From: Sweltsa coloradensis | Lineage: Eukaryota > Arthropoda > Insecta > Plecoptera > Chloroperlidae | Reading direction: 5' to 3' | Assembly: GCA_024449915.1 (NCBI GenBank) | Contig: JAMZAV010007125.1 | Coordinates: 1 to 64,000, forward strand | Length of the DNA stretch: 64,000 nucleotides | Shown here: positions 22,601 through 35,357 of the stretch, in pieces | How positions within the stretch are numbered: the stretch's first letter is position 1 | How the letters are laid out: every line of letters starts with the position of its first letter | Made by a program: the position numbers and the translations under genes | Notes under the pieces: model-generated | Told to the model about the DNA's origin: nothing | The model's database searches: none | What the model saw: only the letters and a program-made list of their open reading frames with translations

Positions 22601-22847
22601 GGAAAACCAACATCCGTTTGAAATTGCTAGCAGAGCAATTGTTCGGCGCAATTTCTTCGCGGTATTAGAGAAGAAGGAGATTGTTTTGTTGAGAGCGCCT
22701 AAAAACATTTAGCAGAGCGCAGTCAGCTAGCGAGAGGAAGCATGAAAATGACTTGTTAACCCAGTGGATATGAAGTCCCGGTGTTTAATACAGTGGCATC
22801 AGAACAGTTCGCACGCCCACCGCGACTCAGTGCCAAACCACTAACAT

Positions 22848-23210
22848 ACGCGCTATGCAGACAAGGACACCCGAGAGGCCATGAATGCGAGCAAAATAGA
22901 AACGATAATACAAGAAACAGGGAAAGAACCTGAACTTTAAACTCAGGTTCAATACACTGTTATGAATGTCGTAACTTCGGTCGTACCGCTCGAGACTGCA
23001 GCAACGGAGACAAATAACAGAAAATTGTGATAATTGTAATGCCCCAGGACATTTTGCACGCAATGTCAACAAGTAGGACGTTCACCCGACGGACGTACGA
23101 CGGAAAGACGACACGTGAAAGTCATAGACCTACTTTCAAAATCCGAATCGAAAAATAACAGGATGTTATTATTGTAATCTACCAGGTTATGTACGCGGAC
23201 TGCTCGCAAA
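22848..23210 (+). pseudogene. Nucleocapsid zinc knuckles (four)
   Basis: Four CCHC-like knuckles, each damaged: GHPRGHEC (22865-22890), CYECRNFGRTARDC (22958-22999), CDNCNAPGHFARN (23028-23070) and CYYCNLPGY (23166-23205). In at least the second and fourth the conserved His is substituted or out of frame. Most gypsy Gag proteins have one or two knuckles, so four in a row is notable. Confidence 0.6.
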
Positions 23211-23384
23211 ACAAAGGGAGGCCAAATATCCAATGCAAAACGAACAAGGTTCTCCGTTCGGGCGCGGGGAATGGAAACCAAATAAACTAGAGCACCGAAG
23301 GATTACGTTATGAGCTACTGGGAATTTTTGGCAGGAAAATGACTAATTTAACCTGGTACGGTGCATAATAAGAACGGCAACCAA

Positions 23385-23640
23385 ACGAATGTGAAACTTT
23401 TTCATTGATAGTGGCGCAACTGTATTCAGTTATAGACAGGGGATAGTAAGAACAGGAGGACAACGATTCAACCATTTAATCAAATATTGTATGCTGCAAC
23501 AGGAGATGCATATAAACCACAAGGCGAAACAGATTTAGCCTAAACTTAGGGACGTGATTTGTACTTTTTCCCATTCGTCATAGGGAGAGACGACATGTTT
23601 GGTGACGTAGACGGAGTGGATAGGCCAGGACTTTTTGCAT
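23385..23640 (+). pseudogene. Retroviral-type aspartic protease region
   Basis: FIDSGAT (23401-23421) is the protease active-site motif. PFVIGRDDM (23570-23600) stands where the second conserved ILG.D region is expected. The bases between are frameshifted. The enzyme matures the Gag-Pol polyprotein in intact elements. Confidence 0.65.
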
Positions 23641-24379
23641 GAATACAAATCATATATCCACAACAGACAATACATGTGGGAGGGGTAACAATAAGATTGC
23701 TATAGATATCAAGAGCTTACCGAAAAGAGGAACTAAGCTAGATGCTAGAGAACTGAATGCATATGTACCAGGCACCCAGCAATTAAACCATAAATCAAGT
23801 AATAGACACAGAGAAACGATTACCAATCACGAGATTACAACCAGATAAGCAGAATAAAGCGGAAATAAACCACATTCGCCACCAGGAACAGACATCAAGA
23901 CGGAACTACAGAAGAAGACAACACAGCTACAACAGTTATGCAACAAGCAGAAGTGATTACGCCAAACTCGAGATGTACGGCTAAGGAACAACAAACGCAA
24001 CTATGAATTATCAGGTTAGTGCGATTAAAAGAAAAGAACAAATTACCGCACGTACGGAGGTGCTCTTTGAATGGTATACAACGAGGTTCATCGCGATCAC
24101 CCGCGGATGAAAGTGAAGGAATGTGTGATTGTTTGAAAACCTATGTGTTAACGCATAGAGGGCATATTATGCGCGCGCCATAATTACCGAAAGGAAAGGA
24201 CCATAAAGTACACTTGCAGATCATGAATATACGCAAACAGACATAGAGATACCCAAGAATACATGAATGGGAAGCATTGAGTTAATTTCGGGAGAGAGAA
24301 TAGAAAAATGCGGAACAAGGGACGCTAACCTGCCATATCAGACCCAAGGCAAGAACGAAGCCTACGCAGCAGGAAATAG

Positions 24380-25250
24380 ACAGCCTGTGGAACTTAGACC
24401 ATTTGACAGGACCGTTAAGAAACAGATGCAAGAATTTTTAACTGAGTATGTTGATTATTTTCACACAGATGAAGAGACTTCGGGATGCACATCCAAAAGG
24501 TACAGCACAAATTAGAGTAATAGAAGGCACAAAGCGATTAAAACGACCGCATACGGATACACATTCCAAGAGAGCTATGACTTGGATCAAATGCATACAG
24601 GACATGAGGGATAAGGAATTCTAGAGCTCAAACTAAAGTGAATGGAGCTTTCCTGTGCTCTCGCGATAAACAAAGCAAAACCACTACCAGGACGCAGCCC
24701 AGGGACCCGTAGGTTATCGAGTTGTAGCAGATATGGAGGATTAACTAGCGTAACGAAAACTCAATATTTGAATCTTCCGAATATAAACGAGACACTGGCC
24801 ATGCTAGGAGGTACAAAAAGATTTTTCAGCCTCGATTTAAATCAGGGGTATCACCAGGTACGATAAGGCCTGAGGACAAAGAAAAATGTGCTATTGTGAC
24901 CGGGAGAGAGCACCTACAATACACCAGAATGGTGATGGGAATGAAAAACTCAGCGGCGAGTTCAAAAACTATGGACCAGTATTATCAGGACTCATAGCAT
25001 TCGTTGTCTGTGTTATATTCTGATGATGTAATTGTGCATTCAAGTACCATAGAGGAAACATCGAGAGACTTCGAGAAAGTTTTTGACAGACTAAGAGATG
25101 CAAATTGAAATTACAACCATCGAAATTGCATTTTCTAAAAGCTGAATGGGACTATTTAGGCCATGTGTGTCGAAGATGGAATTAAACCGAATCCCACGTA
25201 AAGTCAAAGCAATAAGGAGTATCCTTAGACCACCCCGATGTGACAACAGG
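24380..25250 (+). pseudogene. Gypsy reverse transcriptase
   Basis: YRVVADME (24713-24737), TKTQYLNLPNINETL (24757-24800), FSLDLNQGYHQV (24826-24860), EHLQYTRMVMGMKNSAA (24909-24959), YSDDVIVHSS (25015-25044) and a GIKPNP connector (about 25175-25195). The catalytic pair is YSDD where (Y/F)xDD is expected, so both Asp residues are kept. Frameshifts follow GYHQV and fall within the C-terminal half. Confidence 0.85.
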
Positions 25251-25329
25251 TAAAGGTTTTCTCGGAATGTGGGGTATTATAGAGACATATAATTCTTATT
25301 GCGTCGATAGCAGACGTTAACAGAACTAA

Positions 25330-25750
25330 CCAAAGAAAGAAAACAGCGTTGAATGGGGAGAAGCTCAAGAGGAAAGCATTTACAACGCTAAAAGATGCGC
25401 TATTGCAAGGAACCAGTGATTGATGTCCATGTTGTTAAAGAGTTCATCTATCTGACAGGACGCCAGTGACGTCGCAGTAGGAGCTGTACTCTTACAGATG
25501 TCCGAAGGAGTAGAGAAACCAGTGGGTTCATGCATCAAGGTATTGATAAACGCAGAGAAGAAAAAATACAAAAGTAACGAAAGAGAATTGTTAAGTATAG
25601 TGTTCGGAATTAAAATATTTCAAACTGCTCCTTATAGGGAATCACTTCACCACTTACTGCGATCACCGACCCTTAGTATGGTTAGACTCATTGCAAGATC
25701 CAACTTCGCGATTAGCCCGATGGTCAATTTATTGAGTTACTTTTAACTCT
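25330..25750 (+). pseudogene. Gypsy RNase H
   Basis: FTTLKDALLQ (25377-25408), a frameshifted LTDASDVAVGAVLLQ region (25447-25497), NERELLSIVFGIK (25578-25612), and YCDHRPL with WLDSLQDPTSR across shifts (25658-25715). The DAS and ER-L motifs identify the LTR-retrotransposon RNase H fold. Confidence 0.8.
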
Positions 25751-26059
25751 CACAGTCAAAGTAACAGAGAAGGCAAGTGAACACAAACGAGACTGTTTCA
25801 AGAAGATGCATTAGTGCAGTTGCACCCGAGTTCGAGCTAGTGTATGACAGACAAACGAATTACGAGACGACACAAGTAAGGACCCTGCACTAAAGGACGA
25901 ATAGCTCAGTTAACTAAGGACAACCGGAAGCACGAGACGTATGACATGGACGAGGACGGATGTGTACAAGATAAGAACTGCAACAGAGAGAGGACCAACT
26001 AGTAGTGCCTAGGGACTATTGTATTAAAGATAACTAAAACATTTCATTGATGCACCAAT

Positions 26060-27000
26060 CGCAGGGACATAACGGAGTAACACGTTGCACTGTAAAAAAA
26101 TTGATTACAAACACGATTCATTGGACAGAATGGACGCAAACATACGCCAACAGTTACAACAATGCATTCGTGTAACAGACGAAAACGTCGCCCACTTACG
26201 TAAGGCCCCCACCTACAGAAGTTTCAGAGAGACACCAAACCAACGCAATGGTGAGGGCTGGACAATTGTGGCCTGCTCACAAACGACTTGTCTGGAAATA
26301 AGTACTTACTTACCTTTGTAGACCATTTTACAAGTATCAGATGCATTGACTCGCCAGGACCAATCCGCACCCCATCGCGACGCCTTTGGAACACAAATCG
26401 TTCACGCCACGGAATCCCGACCAATTTAATTAGCAATTGCGGAAAAAACTTTATAGGGAATGTAATGAAGGAAGTTGTGCTCTGTTGCGCATAAAAGCTA
26501 CATACAACGACGTACAACGCAAGTGGCAACTCTACTTGTTTGAAAGACAACATAGGACGTTACGAAGAGTATCATCAATTATGTAAACACGACCAGACAG
26601 ACTGGGATCAATGCTACAATATTGTATGCTAGCATATCGCGCTCACACCTCACTGCAGTACAGGACAGCACCTTCTTTAGGAATTAGGCGTGATGTAGAA
26701 CACCATTGATGCAATCGGTAAACCATCAAGAGCGTTATGACGTGGATGTAAACTACAGTAGTGAGCTGATTAGACGCTACAGGACACCTTCAGAGAAGCA
26801 AGAAAAGAGCTAAGTTAAGCAGGGATAGACACATGAGTACTACAACGTCGATGAATCCAGTCACGTATGAATTGGAGACAAAGTGTCCTATACACACCTA
26901 GATTACGCCCTGGATTAACAAAGAAGCTTGCACAGCTGTTTCTGGACTCCACAGAGATAATTCAAGTTCGTTCACGGCATTTTTAAAATAAAGAATGTAC
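26060..27000 (+). pseudogene. Gypsy integrase
   Basis: The H2C2 zinc-binding region is GHNGVTR (26065-26085) to QQCIR (26157-26171). The catalytic core has SGNKYLLTFVDHFT (26289-26332, first Asp present), LISNCGKNFIG (26425-26460), where the expected second Asp reads as Asn, and YCMLAYRAHTS (26616-26650). A C-terminal LRPGLTKKL-type stretch with KNVRKGRNAVIR lies at 26905-27030. The Asn, unless it is a sequencing error, would inactivate strand transfer. Confidence 0.82.
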
Positions 27001-27550
27001 GGAAGGGCAGGAACGCAGTAATACGCGCAAATCGGTTTACAAGCCAGCGTAAGTTCGGAGGAGTAGAAGCATTGGACAGTTAGAGAAAGCAGACGAAGAG
27101 GACGAAGAGCTAGGATTTGTAGCTAAGGGACAGGACAGAGACCGATAGAAAGGTAGACTTCGAGGACGAAGACGACGAGATTAGAGACAGCACGAAGGTA
27201 GTTAAGTTCGAGGAACGTGAGACCAACGCACAGATACCCGTGCGAAGTTTATGACAATAGTAGAGGACGAAGAGACGACGATTAGCTAAAGCATATGGTA
27301 TAGATGAGGAAGGTTAGAAAGAGAGAGTGGGAGAAATAATAAGGAGAAGGAGAAGTAGACCGAAAGTAGGATGTTGCAACGTAAGGTAAGTAATAGTTAG
27401 TCAACAGGTTAGAAATAAGTAGAATAAGAGTAATTAATTAAGGGTTAAAGCTAAGTAAGAATTAATGGGGATAAGCTAATAACGATTTGTATGAAAAGTA
27501 AATGTGAGTTAAAGTATTAGGAACCATGCAAGAAAATCTAAGGATAAGAT

Positions 27551-28440
27551 TGTGGATGAGCGTAGCGAGCGTAGCGAGCGAAGCGAGCGAAGCGAAGATT
27601 CCATTCATACACTGGAGAAAAAAATCGGAATGTTTTTTTTCTTTCTTTTTTTTTTTGATTTTTGGGTGTAACACGATTTCGGAAAACCGATACTCGAGAA
27701 GAAATTATGGGGGGGGGGTTTGGTTTTTTTTTTGTGTGTTTGGGTGTGTGTTTCTTTTGGTTTGTGTGGTGGTGTGGGGGGTTTCTTTTTCTCTCCTTTT
27801 TTTGGTGGGGGGGGGGTTGGTGGGGGGGGGGTGGGGGGGGGGGGGGACAGGCCTTCGAAATCTCTGAAAATTAGAACTGCCACGTTTTTGAGCGCATCGG
27901 GAAAATTTTTCTTATAAAACGCAATTTACGATTTTTCGGTTTAAAAAAAAATTCTTCGACTTATAACACTTAACATGCTTTATCCGATTGTGATGATTTT
28001 TTAACAGAACCTTAACTAATTGAATTACGAATTCGTGATGAAATTGAAGTTAATCGAAAAATTATTCTCATGAAAAACGGAAAATTTTACCGGTTTTCTT
28101 TTTTAAAACAGTCTTGACATATAACCACCTACATGCTTTAATCTATTGTAGGATTTTTTCATAGACACCTAATTTTATGAATAATATACTCGTGTAAAAT
28201 TTGAGGCAATCGAATATATGATTTCTTATGAAACTTGCACTTTTTTACCCAAAAAAATCTTTTTTAAAATTACGTAAAAAATTACGATTTATTTAAAAAA
28301 ATTAAGTTAATTTGTAATTTAATTAATTTAATTTAAAAAATTTTCGACTAAGTAATGATTTTTTCACAGAACAACAGAAAATCGCATACAAATGACAGCT
28401 CAATGCACCAATTACGCTCATCCAACACGCGGCGGGGACT
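27551..28440 (-). mobile_element. TIR element, copy B (reversed) next to gypsy 3' end
   Basis: The left end reads TGTGGATGAGCGTAGCGAGC (27551-27570) and the right end ATTACGCTCATCCAAC (28411-28426), i.e. inverted termini. The reverse complement follows copies A and C: CTTAAGTCC, TIR, GGTGCATTGAGCTGTCAT, AT-rich tandem units, the AACGTGGCAGTTCTAA / GGCC block, and the GCTTCGCTCGCTACGCTC end. 27690-27850 is a G/T homopolymer-rich expansion absent from the other copies. Flanking DNA on both sides is A/G-rich like the gypsy tail, suggesting insertion into the gypsy element or its flank. Confidence 0.65.
27690..27850. repeat. T/G-rich homopolymer tract
   Basis: Runs of G up to 11 or more, with T runs and GTGTGT, giving long glycine/phenylalanine or proline/lysine frames that are not genes. 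Copies A and C of the same element have poly-A or poly-T here, so the G-rich part is either a local expansion or a base-calling artefact. Confidence 0.8.
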
Positions 28441-28444
28441 TAAG

Positions 28445-31400
28445 CGGTTTCATAGTGAATAAAATAGTTAGAATAAAGTTGTATAAAAGGGGAGTGATGA
28501 TGAATGAAAATTATTATTTAGGACACAGAATAAGACTTGCAGAAGTACCGGTATTTGTAAACAGTAAAGGTCTACATGATAAATAAAACGGAATGGATGT
28601 AGGATAACAAGTAAAGTGAGATGGGTTGACATGAGAGTAATCGAGGAGTTAACAACACAGTCGCTAAGTGGAGAGAGAAGCAAGACAGGAAGAATATAAA
28701 ATTGTGGGGTCATATGGATGATTGACAGTATGTAATTCCGAAATCTAAGCTGGAGGCATTAGCTAGCAATCACCCCAGGCACGAGACATAAACACGTTTA
28801 CTAGATAGATCAAATGGGATCCATTATTGTACTAGCGAGCATATAGTCAATTATCACTAGGAAAGCAGTTATTACGTTGCATGCTTTGTACAATAAATAT
28901 GTAGTGGAACATATAAATATTGGAAATATTAATATTAAAAAACAGATTTGAAGAAAAAAATATGATAAGTAATATGGTGACTAATGATTGTGTGATACGC
29001 GATAACAGTGAAAGCAGTTATATTTGTGATTCGGACAACGATTGATGATCATAAGATGTCGTTATAGGAATGCGAGGACACGAGGATAGCGAACAATGTC
29101 AGTTAGTTGATTGAAACATTAACCAGGTGAAAGATGTATTAGTGAGTGCAATAAAAAGTTGAACATAGAATGTAATGGCCAAGAAAAAGTGGGTTACGCG
29201 CGATAGCCTAATAGTATGCAGTGAACGTGCAGTGAACGTAATAAGATAGGACATGAACGAAAGTTATATGGAAATATGGTCAGGATAGAGAATTAAAAAG
29301 ATTCTAATTTACAGATAAACAGTACATATTGCAACAATCCGAAACGAGCAGGACAGTGGACACAGCGAGTAGAACGTCCTTTGGACAGTCTATTATCCGA
29401 TGAGAGTAGAGACAACAAGAACTGGATCATTCAGTATTAGTATAATACTTATATTAAATTACTCTTCCAGAATTAATTGGCATGAGTAGAAATTGGTAAA
29501 ATTCGTGAAATGACATTGTTATTTTAAAAAACTATGTGATGATCGTGGATTTTGATTACTTAGCTTTACCACCCCCCCCATTAATTGCACAGTATATCAG
29601 CATCAAATGCAGAATTAGGAAAACTAGAAGTTAACATTGAGTAGATACATTTGTCAATTCTGGAAGTCAATAAACTTGCTAGAAACAAGATAATATTTAC
29701 ACAAGTTATCTAGGTGCCTGTTAGGTTGAGCCAAGCCGTGGGCGCGGAGACACTCAAGCCCCTTATACAGCAAAGCAGAGTTGGGGTGATTTCGAGGTGT
29801 TACCCAGCGTCCATGTAATGTGATGTGGACTGAAAACTATCTAAGTTGAAAAGGATTAGATTATGACTACACATGCCAAATTTTATGGCGGTACGACCAT
29901 TCCCTTCTTGGTGAAAAAATGGCTGAAACATGCTCAAAATCACTTAGGATGTTAGCTGCTTACTACTGCTTAAACATCTTATACGTCAGTTCAATCCTGG
30001 CCGCGATTTGACCAAAGGGTTGGGATACAATGTTCATATTTACATGGACATTAAGGTAAAGTAATAAAGTCTCTTTTGAAAAGTAAATGTTTGTGGTGCC
30101 AAAGTTTGCTGGAAGGCTTCAAATAAAGGTTTTAAAAATAAGCCTTAAACATTAGACATACAATCAACAAGTAAACTATAGTCTTGACACTTGTGCTGGT
30201 ATAAGCAGGAGTTAGGGCGGGAAAAGTTCCAATACGTAAACAAATGGCGGACATTTAAATTTGGCTTCTATGTGTGAAACGAGAAAAGTTAGTCATTTAC
30301 TTCAAAAAACAAATCAGAAACCGTCCCTGGCCTAGGTCCAGATGTAGAAAAATTATTTATATAAACAGTGTAGGGTCTAAAGTTGCCATTAGGCTATAGG
30401 ACTAGATTAAAATTCTACTTACGGTACATGTTGACAAGCCTAGCCAACCTAGGCCAGCACAACTTGTTCTGACACATTCCGGGAAAATAACTAGTTGATT
30501 ATAAACGCCTAATGCAGATAACAATAGTATGATTGTCCACCTAGGCTATAAAAAATGTACGAAATAATACAACTATTATTTTCTTCAATGATCTCAAGCA
30601 AAAAACTCTGTCCCTATATATACCGACAACTCAAAAACTGCAAATTTTAAATGTTATGTTATGTTTGTGATTTAAACTATGCTGTGGGTGCCCCCCATTG
30701 ACAGGTTAACATAACATTAGTTGTGCGCTTGATGTAGCATGGAAAGTGAATTGGATGTGGAGTTGGCCTAGACTTACCCGTCTTTATACCGTCGTTATAC
30801 CATGTTATACCACTATACTCTTATTGCTAATACCATAGAAATTAAATCACCTTGGAATAAAAATATTATATTTTAACAACATAATTTTGCAATGGAACTT
30901 GAAAATTGATAGTATCCAATGACTGTAATATGATAATACTATTCTTCAAACAGGTGTCTCACTTGTAGGCGTCAATCTAGGCGGTGATTACCGTTACCAA
31001 TTTCACCGGGAAAAGAAGAAAAACCTATTTTCGTGGATAAGGACCAGTTGAATAATCAAAATCGTTCGAATGCAATCTTTCCATAATGGATAGGCGAGTT
31101 TTGACTGGAATAAGCAAAGTGGATGTGGCCAGTTTTGCCCTAAATATGAGATTGAATAAGGCGAGTTTTGCACATCCACGTGAATGTTTAAAGCACGCTA
31201 CAATAGAAATAGCGCGTTGTAACAATTATTATTTTCATAGAATATACCAAAAAAATGAACATTGACAAATTCGTCATCTCGAAATTTTAAAAAAAATTGG
31301 ATAAAACAGTTTTGCATCTAGGGCCCTCTCTGACTTACCACTTTCTTTCAATCCAACAAATAAACGTCTTACTCGTCCTCCAGTTACTTTTAACCTTAAT

Positions 31401-32180
31401 CAATATCTTCACTTTCGGACGGTTACTCTTGATTTTACTGACTTTACCTGTTATTACGCCCTTATCATTCGAAATGCCTTCATTATCTCTAAATCTTATC
31501 ATCTTCACTGATGCTATCATCTTACAAAAATCCAAACTTCATCATTATTTTTAGCCTTACCCATGCGACTATTTCACATTTCTCTCCGACTTCCTTCTTA
31601 TAATCTTACTTGCAATCATACTTGCATTTGACTTTCCAAACGATTACTTCCTATTGCATTTGTCTTTTTTACAAAAAATTGTTCTATAGTTTGCATTGAG
31701 AAATCCAAGTCATTTTCAAGTCCATCGATTTTTTCAATCCAGTCCCTCTTTCACCCCCTAACACTTAAACTAGATCGCTGGTATTTGGTTGATGACAAAA
31801 CATTTTCATTGATGATTTACTTTATTCTATTGAAATTAAAAATAGCTATGATTACTTATTACACATGGAAGTGACGATACAAAATTACATTTAAGTTCAC
31901 ACTCTAGAAACAATAAAAATGATTGCAAAAGCTCGGGCGGTGAAGCGAACCCCTTTTGTTTCATGAATGTTACTATTTTATTAAGTCATCCGTTTAGTTC
32001 TGAAAAATGATTACAAAAAAAGGACTACTAAATAAATCTAATTACATAGAGCCAGACACAACAATGAACTCAGTTTAGTAAATATTTGAAAATTAGTAAC
32101 ATTACAACAAAAATGCATTAAAATATAACAATTGAAACAAATAAAAGGATATTAAAGGCTATAAAGTAATTAATTTCAAA
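28445..32180. other. Long stretch without recognised genes
   Basis: 28445-29450 is A/G-biased like the gypsy tail and could be its untranslated 3' part, but no LTR or envelope motif is seen. 29450-32180 is AT-rich. A short 10-11-base TTATACC repeat (three units) sits at about 30780-30815. No coding family was recognised on either strand. Confidence 0.4.
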
Positions 32181-32183
32181 ATA

Positions 32184-32392
32184 TAAAAAAGGTGAAGATA
32201 AAAGGAAAGAGAAAGAAAAAAGGAAAAAAGAAAAATTAAGATAAAAGAAAAAGAAGAAAGAAAGAAAGGAAAGGAAAGAAAGAGAAAAGAAAAGAAAAAA
32301 AGAAGTAGGAAAAAGAAATAAGGAGAAAGAAAAGAAAAAACAAGAAAACAAACATTCGAAAAAGAAAAAAGAAAAAAAAAAGAAAAACTGAT
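32184..32392. repeat. Purine (A/G) tract
   Basis: About 200 bases almost entirely of A and G on the plus strand (GAAA, GGAAA and AGAAAGAAAGG units). The minus-strand frames rich in Phe and Leu come from this composition only. Such mirror-like homopurine tracts can form triplex DNA. Confidence 0.9.
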
Positions 32393-32399
32393 TTATTAG

Positions 32400-33255
32400 A
32401 GATCCCACTCAAACGAAATGAGGTTTGACAAAAAATCGGAACAAGCAAATACGGAATAATCAAAAACGTATTGAGGAAAAAAACACCGAACGCGAATCTT
32501 CATTCTTGTGTTCAAGTTTGATAACAATGTAGTCAAGATCCCTAGACATTTATATAATAATAAAGTATATAATAATAATATTAAATAATATAATTATATT
32601 ATGATATCAGACATATATTATTTTAAAATTGTTCGTCAAAACATGATTACAGCAATGCTGTAGGACACCTAACTCAAGTGCCAGCTCAAATAGTAGGACC
32701 AGCAACCAGACCATCTAGGCCGAAAAAATATCATTGAAATTCTTTAATCATATCATAATCAAAGCAATAATGAAAAACAAAGAGAATAGCAAAAACATAA
32801 ATACGAACTAAGATAAAATTAAACATTACACAACACACAGACAACGACACAAATAAATAGTAAAAGGTCAATCATTCTTTTCTTTTAATCATTTATCATG
32901 CTTTAACTTTACTTGTAAAAGTTTAAATTCCTATCCGTAATCTGACTTGTAAATCATAGGAAATTGAATTCCACAAAGGAAACCTTTTTACATAAATGAC
33001 TTTTCTAAATAATTCAGAAGTAATCTAGGAACTTGCATGAGTTCATTAACATGAATTTCTCATCACGATTTACAATTTGAAAAATATTGGTAGAATAGCT
33101 AAATACATACCAATCAATACTGTAGGTATTTACAACACGCAACTTCATGTCTTTCCTCAATTCGTGAAGCAATCAGATGAAAATCCTGGCTAATAGGAAA
33201 TGAATTCAAACACATGTCCACGCATAGCTAATTAGGCCCTTTGGATGAGGGTGGG
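32400..33255. other. Unassigned AT-rich stretch
   Basis: An AT dinucleotide/trinucleotide-rich patch at 32550-32630. Otherwise no recognisable feature. Confidence 0.4.
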
Positions 33256-33257
33256 GA

Positions 33258-33973
33258 TCGCCAAATGAGTGTTTAAGTGGGGGGCGTAGCGTAACTCTTA
33301 GGCTAAATAGCTAGACGGACAGGGATCGGGTAGGTGGGTTCATGGGGGGTTGTAGACCATAATCAGACGTGATTTCACTAGAGACCAGCCACTGTATTAG
33401 AGATAAACATAATGACCCTCCTATCTGGTCTAGAGCGAAACCTATGAGTTCCGCTGCAGACGTGGGTCATACCTCTATGGATCATGACTATAATTGGTTG
33501 CATGTCGTACGATGCTTCTAGTCCTGGTATGTGGTTTAGCTGGCCCCCTCGCTACCCGGATGTCGGACCTGGGCGATGTCTTCTTCTTCACTCTTCTTAT
33601 GGGAATCCTTGTTCTGGTCTCATCGTAATCCTCACTAAGAAACTCTTCAGGAATTGTGGTCGGTGGGTTGTTGTTGCCGTCTGCCTCCTCGTCCGGTGTC
33701 GTGTTCTTCTTGTTCTCACGAAGTCGCACTCTTACGGTCAGGCACTTACATCAAAGTGATGTACTTGCACTATAGAGTGGGCAGTCTTTAGTATTCAGCG
33801 TTTGTCGCGATTGCCTTCCTGGAGTGCGTCAAATGAGCCACCGGAAAGGAACTAGAAGTCGTGACCGTAAGAACCACGTCGGGATGTTCTGGCGTTAATG
33901 AGTCAAAGGATGCTCGTGGCCATCCTTCGTGCGTAGACCACTCATGTGTATAGGGTCCTACCCAATACGACAG
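33258..33973. repeat. ~0.7-kb direct repeat, copy 1
   Basis: Collinear with 37424-38188 over its whole length. It begins GCCAAATGAGTG ... GGGGCGTAGCGTAACTC and ends TAGGGTCCTACCCAATACGACA. Shared blocks include GTATTAGAGATAAACATAATG, TTCTAGTCCTGGTATGT, GGGCGATGTCTTC and TCTTTAGTATTCAGCG. The two copies differ mainly by small indels. Minus frames of 84 and 115 codons are not conserved in copy 2. It could be an LTR pair or two insertions of one repeat. Confidence 0.8.
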
Positions 33974-35300
33974 CCCCGCTACGATAGGGCCGTCCTGTGA
34001 GCCTGGCTGCTGGTAGCTGAAGACCGCCGTGACTATTAACATTCCTGCTGCGATGATGTCTTCGTTCCCCTTTTCGCTGCCTTGGTGGGCCGCAAGAATC
34101 TTCGGTTTGGCAAAGATCACTGCATTTGGCGACATCCTCTAAACGACCAGTGAACAAATACCAGGACCTCAGCTGAAAATCCGAGGTAGCCGACACACCC
34201 CCCAAGAATACGTTTCCGGACGGCCTATAAACGAGTGCGGCATCAGGTATAATTAAAGAGGCGTCGACAGGCAAACTCTAACCAAAATGATGAGGCCGGT
34301 GGAATAGAAGCCAAGAATTTAAGGGAAAGCCGAGAGCGGTAGGCGAGTCACCAACAATAAAAAAAAACAAAAGGATAAAGAGCGAATGATGGGTGTGGGA
34401 AGCAAAAGGAAAAACAATAAGAAGCACATGAAGATGTAGGTCCAAGTTCTAAGTAATAACTGTGGATGCTGGTAAATCTAGATTTTAAAAATCAAAAATA
34501 AGTTGCCAGTGGGTCCGACATTGTGACTACGAGGGGACACTCTCGTCGCTGTAGAATCGCAGGCATGGATGCTCCTTCCACCCGATATAGCGTGCGGGGG
34601 GGCGTCCGTCCATCCCTCGACCCGCAGCGCATGCGTATCAAAACCCACGGCCTCATGCCAGTGGTCCTCAACACACAGCTGCCGCATCCTAATTCTGCCG
34701 TGACTCGAACTCGCCGATAATCGCCAGTAAGAACTTATAACTCAATCCGCCAACACGAATTTCACTAAACATATGCCCAATGCCCCAAACGATAAATTTC
34801 TGATTCTGAATGAGTAACAAATGTTTATTAAATTGAAATAAAATACTAATTTATAATAAACAATATAACTTATAAATACTCCACAATAACTGTTCTTGTT
34901 AATAAAGCATGCTACGTCACCAGAAGTCAGTGAAACCACGGCAACTTGTTCATAAGATCTGAAGGAATCTGCGCATCGGCAACAACCACACCAAAATATG
35001 CTGGCAGTGCAGGACCATTAGAGACTCGATGTTCATTCACTGCCTTGTGCCTCATCAGAAAGGCTTGACGACAATACTAGTCAGCGGAATCAAGGCCTAT
35101 ACGAATAGAAAAAACAAGTCACATGCTAATATAGACCCGAATGAAAACAATCATTAAAATACGAAGGAATAAGTCCATGGATAACAGCATTTACAATAGG
35201 AGTGAAAACCCCTGGTCCTCCACCGAAGCAAGGAATGAGACGGCATTTCCACCATGAACCAATAGATAATGAAGCAATGCTACCATCTTAAACTTATGAG
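33974..35300. other. Interior of the direct-repeat pair, left part
   Basis: 33974-34280 gives 110-115-codon minus-strand open frames with no family I can name. The G/C-richer block at 34510-34720 also shows frames on both strands. No gag, RT or integrase motif was found, so a retrotransposon interior is not demonstrated. Confidence 0.35.
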
Positions 35301-35309
35301 ATAAGGGTT

Positions 35310-35315
35310 ATTTTT

Positions 35316-35357
<42 letters not shown>

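Larger units (their letters stand above)
22130..27400 (+). mobile_element. Ty3/gypsy retrotransposon (decayed)
   Basis: The domain order is gag, zinc knuckles, protease, RT, RNase H, integrase, which is the Ty3/mdg4 order. All parts are on the plus strand with many frameshifts. After the integrase, an acidic/basic tail (EDEDDE-type, about 27070-27250) runs into A/G-rich sequence, then inverted-repeat element copy B starts at 27551. No second LTR was found before 29.4 kb. The element is not functional as written. Confidence 0.88.

Noticed and set aside
27526..27917. Overlapping Gly/Phe- or Pro/Lys-rich frames on both strands
   Set aside because: Product of a G/T homopolymer expansion inside an inverted-repeat element.
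27160..29450. 3' LTR and envelope gene of the gypsy element
   Set aside because: I found no stretch matching 21.0-22.0 kb and no envelope-like signal, membrane or Cys pattern.
32118..32463. Phe/Leu-rich membrane-like frames
   Set aside because: Artefact of the homopurine tract read on the other strand.
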